Source of the DNA: CBDBJL01 sp965206365
Lineage (GTDB): Bacteria > Pseudomonadota > Alphaproteobacteria > JABAAW01 > JAHZMA01
Assembly (NCBI GenBank): GCA_965206365.1
Contig: CBDBJL010000004.1
Coordinates: 124,001-188,000, forward strand
Length of the DNA stretch: 64,000 bases
Direction: 5' to 3'
In this document: piece by piece, positions 8,773 through 17,849 of the stretch
Position numbering within the stretch: position 1 is the first letter of the stretch
Layout: each line of letters opens with the position of its first letter
Notes under the pieces: model-generated
What the model was told of the DNA's origin: nothing
The model's input: only the letters and a program-made list of their open reading frames with translations
Databases searched by the model: none
Translations under genes and position numbers: made by a program

Positions 8773-9114
8773 ATGAATATTATTGCAAAAATCTCCCTTC
8801 AAACATCCGATGGCACTGTGCAACCGGGTGAAACTCTTAAGCTGGACGATGCGGAAGCCAAGGCGCTGATTGCGCGTGGCTTTGCTGATCCTGCTGGTAA
8901 ATCCACGGCGGCAAAAACATCTGAAACCAAAACCGATGAGCCAGATGCCGATATTTTAGCAATCATTGATGCCATTGCAGTTCTGGATGAAAGCGGCTTT
9001 GGCAAAGACGGCAAGCCTTTGGTGAAAGCACTGGAAGATGTTCTGGATCGTGATATCAGCCAAGAGCAACGCGATCAGGCTTGGAAACGCTATGAACAGG
9101 ACAATGCCTCATGA
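8773..9114 (+). CDS. small head-region protein, unrecognised
   Basis: 113 residues. The first ~40 residues have a VQPGETLKLDDAEAKALI pattern found in small phage head-region proteins, then an Ala/Thr/Lys linker, then a helical acidic C-terminal half. It starts after AGGTTAGGA and its stop overlaps the next gene in an ATGA arrangement. Position between capsid and head-tail joining protein suggests a lambda gpFI-like accessory role, but sequence alone does not prove it. Confidence 0.6.
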   Translation: MNIIAKISLQTSDGTVQPGETLKLDDAEAKALIARGFADPAGKSTAAKTSETKTDEPDADILAIIDAIAVLDESGFGKDGKPLVKALEDVLDRDISQEQRDQAWKRYEQDNAS

Positions 9115-9413
9115 TCCCAAGTTTCAAACAGGCGGTAGATCGGCTGTTTGATCGCTTGGGGCTCGATGCGCTCTACCGGGTGAATGGCGAAGATATACCT
9201 GTCAAAGTCATTCTGAAATCACCGGATCAGATCATTGATTTTCGGGAAGCGCAAATCCACACCCCCACCAACATGATGGAGGTTCGGGTAACGGACATCG
9301 CCAAGCCAAAGGCCGGAGATGAAATCATCCTTGATGGTACAAGCTACCGTGTTCAGGGCGAACCCGTTCAAGACACTCACCATCTGGTGTGGAAAATGGA
9401 GGTTCTGAAATGA
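9111..9413 (+). CDS. head-tail joining protein (gpFII-like)
   Basis: 100-residue beta-rich protein that would form the ring between connector and tail. VTDIAKPKAGDEIILDGTSY then RVQGEPVQDTHHLVWKMEV fits the lambda gpFII fold (a small barrel). It overlaps its upstream neighbour by four bases and its downstream one by four (ATGA both times), so the three are co-translated. Confidence 0.75.
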   Translation: MIPSFKQAVDRLFDRLGLDALYRVNGEDIPVKVILKSPDQIIDFREAQIHTPTNMMEVRVTDIAKPKAGDEIILDGTSYRVQGEPVQDTHHLVWKMEVLK

Positions 9414-10060
9414 GGTTACGTGCTGCCATAAGTGGTGATCTGGATAAATACCTGAAAGCTGAATTGTTGGAAGCCGAACAAGCTGTGACCGGAGCCATCC
9501 GCACAGCGACAACAGGCCTTAAAAACAGTATGCGTGCTCAGGTAACTGCCGCAGGTCTTGGTCCGCGTTTGGCCAAATCTTGGCGCGGCGACGTTTATCC
9601 CAAGCAGGGTAAAAGCCTGAAAGCCGCTGGAATGGTTTATACCAAAGCCGCCAAGATCATGGAGGGTTTTGAAGAAGGCCAAGTGATCAAAGGCAAGGAC
9701 GGCTTTTGGCTGGCTATTCCAACCCCGAATGCGCCAAAGAAGGTTCTGGGGAAACGTGTTACGCCCGGTAATCTTGAAAAGGCGCGTGGAATGAGGCTGC
9801 GTTTTGTTTATCGCAAAAATGGCCCGTCGCTGCTTGTTGCTGAAAATATGCGAGCCTCTTATAGCCGGAAAACAGGTGATTTACGTGGTTTCAGAAAGGC
9901 CAGTCAATCGGCATTAAAATCCGGTCGTGGCCTCACATCGGTGGTGATGTTCTGGATGGTGCCGCAAGTCAAAATGCCAAAGCTCATCCGTTTTGAGCCG
10001 GAGGCTGCAAAATGGCACAGGCGTATTCCTGAGCTGATCGTCAAATATTGGAAAGATTAG
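9410..10060 (+). CDS. DUF6441-type tail-region protein (gpZ-like position)
   Basis: 216-residue basic protein. The N-terminal helix (AELLEAEQAVTGAIRTATTG) and the WRGDVYP element match DUF6441, a family common in alphaproteobacterial siphophages. Its place between the head-tail joining and tail-terminator genes corresponds to lambda Z/U, so a role in tail completion is likely. Start 9410 overlaps the preceding stop (ATGA); an in-frame ATG at 9389 is less likely. Confidence 0.7.
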   Translation: MRLRAAISGDLDKYLKAELLEAEQAVTGAIRTATTGLKNSMRAQVTAAGLGPRLAKSWRGDVYPKQGKSLKAAGMVYTKAAKIMEGFEEGQVIKGKDGFWLAIPTPNAPKKVLGKRVTPGNLEKARGMRLRFVYRKNGPSLLVAENMRASYSRKTGDLRGFRKASQSALKSGRGLTSVVMFWMVPQVKMPKLIRFEPEAAKWHRRIPELIVKYWKD

Positions 10061-10062
10061 AA

Positions 10063-10497
10063 ATGACATCAAAACGCGAACAGGCCCTGCAGGGCCTTTT
10101 TTTATGCCTGCAAACAGGATTGCCCGATATCAGTGTGCTTCGTAATGAAGTGCTGACCACGGCCATTCCTGAAACCGGGCTTGTGGTGCTGCGCGATGGT
10201 GATCCCGGAGAGCCGGATATTCTGCTCTCACCGCCGCGCTACATTTACAAGCACCGCGCTGATATTGAGGTGTTTGTGCAAAACGCCGATGCCGCTCAGC
10301 GTGAGACTGATCTGGATCAGCTGATCACACAAATTGGCGCTGCGCTGGAAACGGCAGGCACGCTTGATGGTGTTATCGACATTTTAAACCCCGGAAGCCC
10401 TGAATTGCTGACGGAGCCAATTGAAGGTGCCGCTGCAATCAAGGCTGCCACACTGCCTGTCACATTGGAATATGTGACGGAAAACCCACTCATTTAA
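10063..10497 (+). CDS. tail terminator-like protein (gpU position)
   Basis: 144 residues, beginning just after the previous stop. It shows the minor tail/terminator pattern: an N-terminal helix, ...GLVVLRDGDPGEPDILLSPP, a YKHRADIEVFV strand, a Gln/Thr/Asp helix (DLDQLITQIGAALE) and a C-terminal TLPVTLEYVTENP strand. Similar proteins in this position cap the tail tube and join it to the head. The fold assignment is by pattern and position. Confidence 0.65.
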   Translation: MTSKREQALQGLFLCLQTGLPDISVLRNEVLTTAIPETGLVVLRDGDPGEPDILLSPPRYIYKHRADIEVFVQNADAAQRETDLDQLITQIGAALETAGTLDGVIDILNPGSPELLTEPIEGAAAIKAATLPVTLEYVTENPLI

Positions 10498-10521
10498 CCC
10501 AAAACAAACAGGAGAAAACAT

Positions 10522-11466
10522 ATGGCTCGCGCTTATGGTTGGAATGCCCGGCTTTTGCTTGGCTTTGAAACAGCATACGGACAGCCGCCAGTAAGCGGCG
10601 ATTATAACGTGGTTCCGTTCATCTCAAGCTCATTGGATTCTGAGCAAGGCTTGATTGAATCCAGCGTTCTTGGTTTAGGACGTGATCCCACGGCTCCATT
10701 TCAGGATGTGATCAATGTAGACGGCGATATTGTTGTGCCTGTCGATCTTCGTAATATCGGCTATTGGCTGAAAGCACTCTTTGGCACGCCTGCGACCAAC
10801 GGCTCTGGCCCTTACGCTCATGATTTTATCTCCGGTGAAGTCAATTTACCGAGCCTCAGCCTAGAGGTTGGTTTGCCTGATGTGCCTGACTATCCGCTTT
10901 TTACAGGCGTTCGCGCCAATAGCTGTGCCTTTAACTTTCAGCGATCAGGCGAAGCACAAGTCACTATCGGCTTGATTGGTCAGGGGGAAACGCCCGCCAG
11001 CAGCACACGCGATGCCAGCCCATTGGAAGCGGTTTATAGCCGTTTTTCTCAATTCCAAGGCTCGATCAAACGTGCAGGCTCAAACCTTGCCGATGTGACA
11101 GCCGCATCGCTGACCTACAGCAATAATCTGGAGAAGATTGAGACCATCCGTGATGACGGCAAGGTCGAGGGTATTGATCCCGGCATGAGTTCGCTCTCGG
11201 GCTCTATTTCTGTGCGCTATGGCGATAACACGCTAATGGATTTAGCCAGAGCCGGAACGCCGATTGATATTGAGCTGGCCTACACCATCGATGCAGATCG
11301 CAAGCTGCAGATCATCGCGCATGAGGTTTATCTGCCCAAACCAAAACGCAGCATTAACGGCCCCGGCGGGATTGAAGCCTCTTACGACTTCCAAGGCGCT
11401 AAAGATGCCAGCCTCGGCAAAATGCTGACCATAACACTAACCAACGATGTGGAGGATTATCTCTAA
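10522..11466 (+). CDS. tail tube protein
   Basis: 314 residues, long for a tail tube but consistent with two-domain tube proteins of alphaproteobacterial phages. It begins ARAYGWNARLLLGFETAYG, then alternating strands; the VDGDIVVPVDLRNIGYWLKA region and FQGSIKR segment are typical. A GGAGAAAACAT ribosome site precedes the ATG. Followed immediately, with one base overlap (TAATG), by the tail-assembly chaperone gene. Confidence 0.85.
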   Translation: MARAYGWNARLLLGFETAYGQPPVSGDYNVVPFISSSLDSEQGLIESSVLGLGRDPTAPFQDVINVDGDIVVPVDLRNIGYWLKALFGTPATNGSGPYAHDFISGEVNLPSLSLEVGLPDVPDYPLFTGVRANSCAFNFQRSGEAQVTIGLIGQGETPASSTRDASPLEAVYSRFSQFQGSIKRAGSNLADVTAASLTYSNNLEKIETIRDDGKVEGIDPGMSSLSGSISVRYGDNTLMDLARAGTPIDIELAYTIDADRKLQIIAHEVYLPKPKRSINGPGGIEASYDFQGAKDASLGKMLTITLTNDVEDYL

Positions 11467-12050
11467 TGCTTAAATTATCCCTGCCTAAAGAACCCTACTG
11501 GATTGATGTCGGACTGGATGTTCGTCTGAAAGTCCGTCCCTGCACAAGTGCTGTCTTTTATCAGGCGCGAGCCTTTATGAATAAAAAACTGCAGAAACTG
11601 GGTGATGCCTACCGCGCTGAAAAAGATGTTGGCGCTCAATATCTTAATGGGCGTTCAGAATTACCTGATCTTGAAGACAGTAATGTGCGTGAAGCCTTGG
11701 CTGAACAATATCTCACCGTTGGTCTGGCTCGTGCCGGGATTATCGAGTGGGAAGGTATTTTCGAAGCCGATGCAGATCAGCCCGCTCCGGTCACGGATGA
11801 AAAGATTGATGAGCTTTTCGGAGCCTATTGGGTTATCGCCGAGACCTTCCGTCAACAATACACAGGTATGCGGGAGCTATTGGAAGCGGAAAAAAACGCA
11901 CGCGGGCTCGTATCCGGTGGCACTTCGGAGACGGGCCAAGATATTGCGGCAACTGCGCCGAACAAGGCCGAGCCTGCGCCCAAGGCCAAAGAGTCAAAAA
12001 GACCGAAGGCGAAACAGGCGAGCGATGCCCCTATCACGAGCACAGCCTAA
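11466..12050 (+). CDS. tail assembly chaperone, short form (gpG-like)
   Basis: 194-residue zero-frame product. The N-terminal part is compact (VGLDVRLKVRPCTSAVFYQA) and helical; the last 50 residues are a low-complexity Ala/Lys/Pro/Thr tail. It sits between tail tube and tape measure, the place of lambda G. In lambda a fraction of ribosomes shifts -1 to make a G-T fusion; the same layout is present here, see the next entry. The chaperone role is from position and layout. Confidence 0.8.
   Translation: MLKLSLPKEPYWIDVGLDVRLKVRPCTSAVFYQARAFMNKKLQKLGDAYRAEKDVGAQYLNGRSELPDLEDSNVREALAEQYLTVGLARAGIIEWEGIFEADADQPAPVTDEKIDELFGAYWVIAETFRQQYTGMRELLEAEKNARGLVSGGTSETGQDIAATAPNKAEPAPKAKESKRPKAKQASDAPITSTA
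11891..11897 (+). promoter_or_regulatory. candidate -1 ribosomal slippery heptamer
   Basis: Zero-frame codons GAA AAA AAC contain the canonical A AAA AAC heptamer, which permits tandem -1 re-pairing. It lies 144 codons into the gpG-like gene. A weaker second candidate (A AAA AGA) is at 11996-12002. Which one works cannot be decided by eye. Confidence 0.5.
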
Positions 12051-12253
12051 AAACCTTGGAAGGTTGGCAGGCTTGGGATGTGGCTTGCAAATTAATCACA
12101 CAATCACATGAACGCTTTCCCCTAGAGACCGCTATGCAGCTCAGCGCCTCACTTGGCTATGAACCGCAAGCGATGGCTGAACTATTGCCAGAAATCGCGA
12201 TGGGAACGCTGTTGGCAATAAAAGATATGGGCGACAATAATGGCAGCAACTAA
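11897..12253 (+). CDS. -1 frame extension of tail chaperone (gpT / DUF1799-like)
   Basis: The -1 frame relative to the gpG-like gene is open to 12253 and has no good start of its own. Its last ~75 residues (from about 12024: CPYHEHSLKTLEGWQAWD, then a helix ending PEIAMGTLLAIKDMG) read as a real helical protein of the DUF1799 type that follows G-like genes. Two shift sites are possible: A AAA AAC at 11891-11897 and A AAA AGA at 11996-12002. The stretch between them looks more natural in the zero frame, which favours the later site. The stop overlaps the tape-measure start. Confidence 0.65.
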   Translation, partial: RTRARIRWHFGDGPRYCGNCAEQGRACAQGQRVKKTEGETGERCPYHEHSLKTLEGWQAWDVACKLITQSHERFPLETAMQLSASLGYEPQAMAELLPEIAMGTLLAIKDMGDNNGSN

Positions 12254-15140
12254 AAAACTATCGATCCGCTTGTCAGCAACGGGTGGAGAGCAGTTGCGCC
12301 GTGAGTTTGGCAAGCTGGGCAAAGAAGGCCAACAAGCCTTTCATAAGATCAGCCATGCCACCGCTCCCGCAAGTGCTGGATTAAAAGCCGTTGATGCTTC
12401 AACCCGGGCATTAAATGGCGTCTTGCGTCAGGCTGCCGGATTGATTGGTGCATACGCAGGTATTCAAGGCATTAGCCGTTCGCTTGGGTTTATTGTTTCG
12501 ACCAACCGTGAGTTTGAGCGATTACATGCCAGCTTGAAAACTGTGACAGGCTCGGCACAAGGGGCAGATCGCGCCTTCAAAATGATTGAGGATTTTGCCT
12601 CCTCCACACCGTTTAATGTGGAGCAGATCACCGAAGCCTTTATCAAGCTAAAAGCCTTGGGTCTTGATCCCTCACAAGAAGCGCTGATGTCATACGGCAA
12701 CACGGCTTCCGCGATGGGTAAAAACCTGATGCAGTTTGTGGAGGCCATTGCTGATGCCGCCACGGGTGAATTTGAGCGCCTGAAAGAGTTTGGGATTAAA
12801 GCCAGAACCCAAGGTGAGCAAGTCTCGTTCACCTTTCAGGGTGTGACCACCACAGTTGGCAAAAACGCTGCTGAAATTGAAAGCTATCTGCGCCAGATTG
12901 GGAATGTCCAGTTTGCCGGGGCGATGTCTGAGCAAATGAACACGCTCGGCGGGATATTCAGCAATATTCAGGATAACTTTTCCAAGCTGGCCCGCGAGGT
13001 TGGTGCGGGTGGCCTGAATGATGCGGTTCGTGATGTGGCCATCAGCCTGAAAGAAACGACCGATAGCGGCAAGCAAGCAGCGCGGGCTTTAGGTGAAACC
13101 TTGGGCGGTGTTGTGCGCGTTGCTGCTGATGGGCTCGGGTTTTTGGTTCGTAATGCTGATCTGGCGGTTGAAGGTTTGACAGCATTGTTAATTGCCAGAA
13201 CGGTCGGTGGTGCAATCACGGCCATGAACGCAGCCATGCTGGGTAATGCCGGAGCCATTGTCGGTTTTCGTTTAATGGCGCAAGTCTCTGTGGCAGCAGC
13301 GGCCAAAATGGTGATTGCTGAAGGTGCCGCTAAATTAGCCACATTGGCAATGGTTGGCCTTCGCAATGTCATGCTGTTATTGGGCGGTCCCGCCGGGATT
13401 GCCATCATTGCAGGACTGGCCCTCTACAAGCTAGCCCAAGGTCATGATGCAGCCGGAAAAGCTGCTAAAGACCATGCAGCAGAAATGGAGGAACTGCGTG
13501 AGGCCGTTCAAAAAACAACGGATGATATTGAGGAGCTGAATGCCGCCTCACGCAATGAAGCCTTGGCGCGGTGGACTGAAAAGCTCAATATTGCCCAAGA
13601 GAATATCCGCGAAGTCACCAAGCAACTGAAATACGGTGCGATTGGTGGTTTCTGGGATCAGTTCTCGCGCTTTGGCAGTGATTTACAAGCCGACCTGTTT
13701 CAGGTTCGCCGCGCCTTTCAAACAGGCCGGATCACTGTTGAAGAATATCAGGATGCCTTATGGGCTTTGGCCGTTAAATATCCGGACTTCACGGAAAATG
13801 CCAAGGAAATCCAAGAGCAGGTTTTGGCGTTGCAGGCTGCAGAATTGGCTGCACAGCGTGCGGGTGATCAATTGGATCGATTGCGCTCTGGCGTCACACA
13901 GACGGCAGCCGCGCAGGCCAATCCGCAAACGCCACAAACACCAACCCAGCCAGCAGCACCGCAGCAGTTGGGCGATAAGGAGGAAGAGAAAATCCGCTCC
14001 TACATTCAGGAGTTGGAAGCCGAAGAAGCTGCTTTACGGCGTGTTATTGCGGCCCGCTCCAGCGAAGGTGCTGCGGTTGAGAACGCCCTTGTTTTGAATG
14101 AGCAAGAGCAAGCATTGCGCCGTTTGGGTATTGATCTTAGCAACAATCAAAGCGCTGGGGCTCAAGAATATGAGCAGCGTATCCGCAACCTGATCAGCAG
14201 CAAATACGAGCTGGAGGAAGCTGATACGCGTGCGCGGGAAGCTGCAGAACGTCATGAAGATACGGTGGAGGATATCACCCGGGCTTTTAATGCCCTTAAA
14301 TCTGAAACTGAACAGGCCACCCTCAAAGCCATTGAATGGCGCGAAGAAGCTTTGTCAGGATTGGATAAGACCCGAGTTGGCTATGATGAATTCCGCGCTC
14401 AGGTCGAAGATGTTTATCAAAACATGCTGCGTGAGGCGCGTGAAAAAGACCTGCAAAGCTCAAAGCATTGGGAAGATGGTCTCAAACGCGGTTTTCGTGA
14501 TGTTTTGAATGAAGCTGAAGACATGGCCTCGCAAACTGAGCGGCTGGTTAAAAATGCCTTCAAAGGCATGGAAGATGCGCTGGTTGAATTTGTGACCACA
14601 GGCAAGCTGGATTTTAAATCCTTAGCGGATTCCATCATTGCTGACTTAGTGCGGATACAAATTCGCCAAAGCATCACGCAGCCATTGGCTAATGCGCTGG
14701 GATCGATTGATTTTGGTTCCTTCTTTGGGGCGGCGCATACAGGTGGTGTGATTGGTGGTGATGTTCTCGCCAGTCGCAACGTTAATCCTGCGGTGTTCGC
14801 CGGGGCGCACAAGTTTCATAGCGGTGGCGTCATTGGCAATGAAGTGCCAATTATCGCCAAGCGCGGTGAGACGGTATTTACACCCGGACAGATGCGTCTG
14901 CTTGGCGCTGGTCTTTCTGGCCGTGAGCCCGTGAAAGTCGAGGTCAATGTTCACAATAATGCTGCTGGTGTTCAAGCCAGAACCGAGACCTCACCCCTGC
15001 CGGGCGGTGGCAGCAGGCTTGATATTATTATCGAACAGATCGAAGGCCAAATGACCCGCAATGTCGCTCGAGGGGAAGGATTGGCCCCAACCTTGGAGCG
15101 ACGTTATGGACTTAATCCAGCAGCGGGGAGTTACCGATGA
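12240..15140 (+). CDS. tail tape measure protein
   Basis: 966 residues; sets tail length. N-terminal helical region beginning KKLSIRLSATGGEQLRREFG, the TAPASAGLKAVD and VNREF/TNREFERLHASLKTVTG segments typical of lambda gpH/TMP, two Gly/Ala-rich hydrophobic stretches around residues 320-400, a Pro/Gln/Thr linker (about 555-580), long coiled-coil helices, and the C-terminal AHTGGVIGGD...FHSGGVIGNEVPIIAKRGE motif pair. Start overlaps the end of the chaperone frame; stop overlaps the next gene by four bases. Confidence 0.95.
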   Translation: MAATKKLSIRLSATGGEQLRREFGKLGKEGQQAFHKISHATAPASAGLKAVDASTRALNGVLRQAAGLIGAYAGIQGISRSLGFIVSTNREFERLHASLKTVTGSAQGADRAFKMIEDFASSTPFNVEQITEAFIKLKALGLDPSQEALMSYGNTASAMGKNLMQFVEAIADAATGEFERLKEFGIKARTQGEQVSFTFQGVTTTVGKNAAEIESYLRQIGNVQFAGAMSEQMNTLGGIFSNIQDNFSKLAREVGAGGLNDAVRDVAISLKETTDSGKQAARALGETLGGVVRVAADGLGFLVRNADLAVEGLTALLIARTVGGAITAMNAAMLGNAGAIVGFRLMAQVSVAAAAKMVIAEGAAKLATLAMVGLRNVMLLLGGPAGIAIIAGLALYKLAQGHDAAGKAAKDHAAEMEELREAVQKTTDDIEELNAASRNEALARWTEKLNIAQENIREVTKQLKYGAIGGFWDQFSRFGSDLQADLFQVRRAFQTGRITVEEYQDALWALAVKYPDFTENAKEIQEQVLALQAAELAAQRAGDQLDRLRSGVTQTAAAQANPQTPQTPTQPAAPQQLGDKEEEKIRSYIQELEAEEAALRRVIAARSSEGAAVENALVLNEQEQALRRLGIDLSNNQSAGAQEYEQRIRNLISSKYELEEADTRAREAAERHEDTVEDITRAFNALKSETEQATLKAIEWREEALSGLDKTRVGYDEFRAQVEDVYQNMLREAREKDLQSSKHWEDGLKRGFRDVLNEAEDMASQTERLVKNAFKGMEDALVEFVTTGKLDFKSLADSIIADLVRIQIRQSITQPLANALGSIDFGSFFGAAHTGGVIGGDVLASRNVNPAVFAGAHKFHSGGVIGNEVPIIAKRGETVFTPGQMRLLGAGLSGREPVKVEVNVHNNAAGVQARTETSPLPGGGSRLDIIIEQIEGQMTRNVARGEGLAPTLERRYGLNPAAGSYR

Positions 15141-15610
15141 TCGCATGGCCAGAAACATTACCCTTACCGACGGTCGAGGGATATGGCGTCCAGCCCGGCG
15201 ATGCCATCCTCCGCACAGAAATGGAAGCGGGTCCAGCAAGGCAACGCAGGCGATTTACGCAAGTACCCAGTCGCGTGTCAGTCCGTTGGATTATGCGGCG
15301 TGATCAGTTTGCCCTGTTTGAAGCATGGTATCGCTGGCAAGCCAAGGAAGGTGGAGCATGGTTTGAGATTGAGTTGTTGGGCGGGCTTGGTTTGCTTACG
15401 CATGAAGCTCGTTTCACAAGGCAGTTTCAGGCCCAGCTGCTTGGCGGCACGCTTTGGGAAATCCGCTCTGAGCTGGAAATCCGTGAACGACCTGTTCTGG
15501 ATGAAGGCTTGCTGAACTTGCTGCTCAGCGAAGATGCTCAAGGGATTATTACGGCCTCAAACAGCCTCTATGTGCTCGTGCATCAAACCCTGCCGCAGCG
15601 CCTCAATTAA
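15137..15610 (+). CDS. minor tail protein
   Basis: 157 residues, coupled to the tape measure gene by an ATGA overlap. Strand-rich: SVRWIMRRDQFALFEAWYRW then GGAWFEIEL and TLWEIRSELEIRERP. This aromatic, beta-rich layout is typical of distal tail proteins that precede the tip complex. No precise family recognised. Confidence 0.65.
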   Translation: MIAWPETLPLPTVEGYGVQPGDAILRTEMEAGPARQRRRFTQVPSRVSVRWIMRRDQFALFEAWYRWQAKEGGAWFEIELLGGLGLLTHEARFTRQFQAQLLGGTLWEIRSELEIRERPVLDEGLLNLLLSEDAQGIITASNSLYVLVHQTLPQRLN

Positions 15611-15632
15611 CCGATAAACAAAGGAAACTCTT

Positions 15633-16163
15633 ATGACCTTGCAGACCGATCTGCAGGATGCGGTGGCGCGTGTCCAAACGGACAGCCAGCTCCTGCACAA
15701 CATTGTCCACGGCGACGACCAAACAACGGTTCCGACCGATGGTGGGACTGTCAAAAGTGCCGCCAAAGCCATCAAGGATATTGAGGATGGAATTCAGGCG
15801 GGATTAACCGATCTGGGAGCATCGGCTGATCAGCTTAACAACGCTGTATCACAAACCGAAACCTATCGGGATGAAGCGCAATCCTCTGCCCAGTCGGCCT
15901 TGCAAACAGCCAATGCCCTGAATCTGCCCACCAATATCAGCGGTCAGGCTGGCAAGTTGCTGGCGGTCAAACAGGCTGAAGACGGGTTTGAGGTGATTGA
16001 ATCCGTTGGTGTGTTTTACGGCCTGCGTGCCGATGGCTCAAAGCTCACCGCCATTACAGGGCAAGGCACATACAACGCCAATGATTTTGACACATGGTTC
16101 ATCACGCTGCCGGGGGTGGATTTCAACATTAACGAGGACGGCCACCTCATTATCAATATTTAA
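15633..16163 (+). CDS. tail fibre/collar-like protein
   Basis: 176 residues with a heptad-like coiled-coil in the first 100 residues (Asp/Gln/Ala-rich, helices LQDAVARVQTDSQ and SQTETYRDEAQSSAQSALQT) and a beta-rich end (GSKLTAITGQGTYNANDFDTW). The shape, a coiled-coil stalk and beta tip, is that of phage fibre proteins. A ribosome site (AAGGAAA) precedes it and the next fibre-like gene starts 15 bases after its stop. Confidence 0.65.
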   Translation: MTLQTDLQDAVARVQTDSQLLHNIVHGDDQTTVPTDGGTVKSAAKAIKDIEDGIQAGLTDLGASADQLNNAVSQTETYRDEAQSSAQSALQTANALNLPTNISGQAGKLLAVKQAEDGFEVIESVGVFYGLRADGSKLTAITGQGTYNANDFDTWFITLPGVDFNINEDGHLIINI

Positions 16164-16178
16164 GAAGGAAGTGAAAAC

Positions 16179-17840
16179 ATGACACAAATTGATCTGGGCA
16201 ATATCCGTATAAACTGGCGCGGAACCTATAATAGTGCCACCAATTATGTACGCCACGATGCCGTTTCCTATCAAGGCTCCAGCTTCATCGCCAAGCGCAC
16301 AGTTTCAGCCGTTACGCCCGTTCAAGGCGATGATTGGGATTTGATGGCAGCAGGTACGGATCAGCTTACCCAAGAAGGTGATCTGCTGATCCATAATGGC
16401 GCAATTCCTGCTCGTCTTGCCCGTGGCGGTAATGCTCAAGTCTTGCAGATGGTTGGCAACCAGCCTGCTTGGCGCGATCAATCACTTGATCCATCTCGCC
16501 GTGTGTGGAAGCTGGCCAAGGTCAACGGTCTAGGCGGCTGGTACACGCGTGTTTATCTGATGGCCGATGGCACGATTAAGGCCTGTGGCTATGGCGGAAA
16601 TTATTCCAATGGCGATCCGAATGGCTCGCATATTTACCTGCCAAATCGCGTGGCAACGGATGACCCAGACGTGCGCTTTGTTGATGTGTTTTCTGGTGGA
16701 ATGCAGCATTACGCCTTAACCGCCGATGGTGAAGTCTGGTCATGGGGATACAATAATTATGGGCAATTGGGGCATGGCAACACCGTTAATTTGGCAGTAG
16801 CCAAGCGGATTGAGTATTTTGTTCAAAACAATATCCAAATTGCCAAAGTCATCCCCGGTCGCCCGAATTATTATGATCATGCCTGCGCTTATTTCTTATC
16901 CACTGATGGCCGCGTTTATGCGTGTGGCATCAACAGCAATGGTAATTTGGGAAATGGTACATCAGCCCATCAATATACGCCGATCCGGTGTGGGGCATTG
17001 ACCGACATTGTCGATATCCTCGTTTCCGGTCTTCCACATACAGTCTACGCCGTTCAGGACAATGGTTCACTTTGGGTTTGGGGATATAACGCACAAGGTC
17101 AACTGGGCCTTGGTGATACAACTATTCGCCAAACTCCAATACTAAATCCAGCTTTTAATAATGTGATCAAGGCTGTGCCATCATGTGGTTATCGAACAGA
17201 TGGTGCTAGTCCTACGGGCCATGGATTAGTCCTGCTAGACGATGGATCGATCTGGACAGCAGGTTATAACGGCTATGGACAGCTAGGTCATGGTGATACG
17301 ACCAACCGCACCAGTTTTACCCAAATCACGAGCTCAGAGAGCTTCACCGATATTTTTGCAGGTGATGGGCGCTACCCATCCTCTGGTGGAATCACCGATC
17401 AGGGCGAAGTTTATCTTTGGGGCAATAATGGTTACGGCCAGCTGGGTACTGGAAACACGACCAACCAGCTTTCCCCATTCAAACCAAATGGCAGTTTTCA
17501 AGGCAATGTATCCCGCGTCCGAATAGGCGGTGGGGCAAGCTACGAAGGCGTCATCGTTCAATCTGGTGATGAGCTCTGGGCCGCTGGTTATTCCGGTAAT
17601 GCCAATATCGGCATTAATTCCACCGCAGGCACAAACAACACATTTCAGCGGGTTCTTGGGCAATCCGGGATTATCGAAGATTGGGATTGCTTTGGGCAAG
17701 GCACATCTGCATGGGGGCTTGGCGTTTTGTATGACGATGGTCGTGTTGATGCCTGTGGGGAGAATAATTCCTACGGTGAGACCGGCACGCAAAGCAGCAA
17801 CCTGCACGATGTCAAAACTCTCAAAAACGTAATTTTCTAG
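16179..17840 (+). CDS. RCC1-repeat tail protein, probable receptor-binding fibre
   Basis: 553 residues. The first ~60 resemble a small carbohydrate-binding module (WRGTYNSATNYVRHDAVSYQ then GSSFIAKRTV). Seven to eight RCC1 repeats follow from about residue 127 to the end, each of the form G-x-[VL]-[WY]-x-[WC]-G-x-N-x-x-G-Q-L-G, e.g. WSWGYNNYGQLGHGNT, WVWGYNAQGQLGLGDT, YLWGNNGYGQLGTGNT. Together they would make one complete beta-propeller. Position after the fibre-like gene and before the small chaperone-like gene suggests host binding; this is inferred. RCC1 propellers are unusual in phage tails. Confidence 0.85.
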   Translation: MTQIDLGNIRINWRGTYNSATNYVRHDAVSYQGSSFIAKRTVSAVTPVQGDDWDLMAAGTDQLTQEGDLLIHNGAIPARLARGGNAQVLQMVGNQPAWRDQSLDPSRRVWKLAKVNGLGGWYTRVYLMADGTIKACGYGGNYSNGDPNGSHIYLPNRVATDDPDVRFVDVFSGGMQHYALTADGEVWSWGYNNYGQLGHGNTVNLAVAKRIEYFVQNNIQIAKVIPGRPNYYDHACAYFLSTDGRVYACGINSNGNLGNGTSAHQYTPIRCGALTDIVDILVSGLPHTVYAVQDNGSLWVWGYNAQGQLGLGDTTIRQTPILNPAFNNVIKAVPSCGYRTDGASPTGHGLVLLDDGSIWTAGYNGYGQLGHGDTTNRTSFTQITSSESFTDIFAGDGRYPSSGGITDQGEVYLWGNNGYGQLGTGNTTNQLSPFKPNGSFQGNVSRVRIGGGASYEGVIVQSGDELWAAGYSGNANIGINSTAGTNNTFQRVLGQSGIIEDWDCFGQGTSAWGLGVLYDDGRVDACGENNSYGETGTQSSNLHDVKTLKNVIF

Positions 17841-17849
17841 GAGGCTTTT

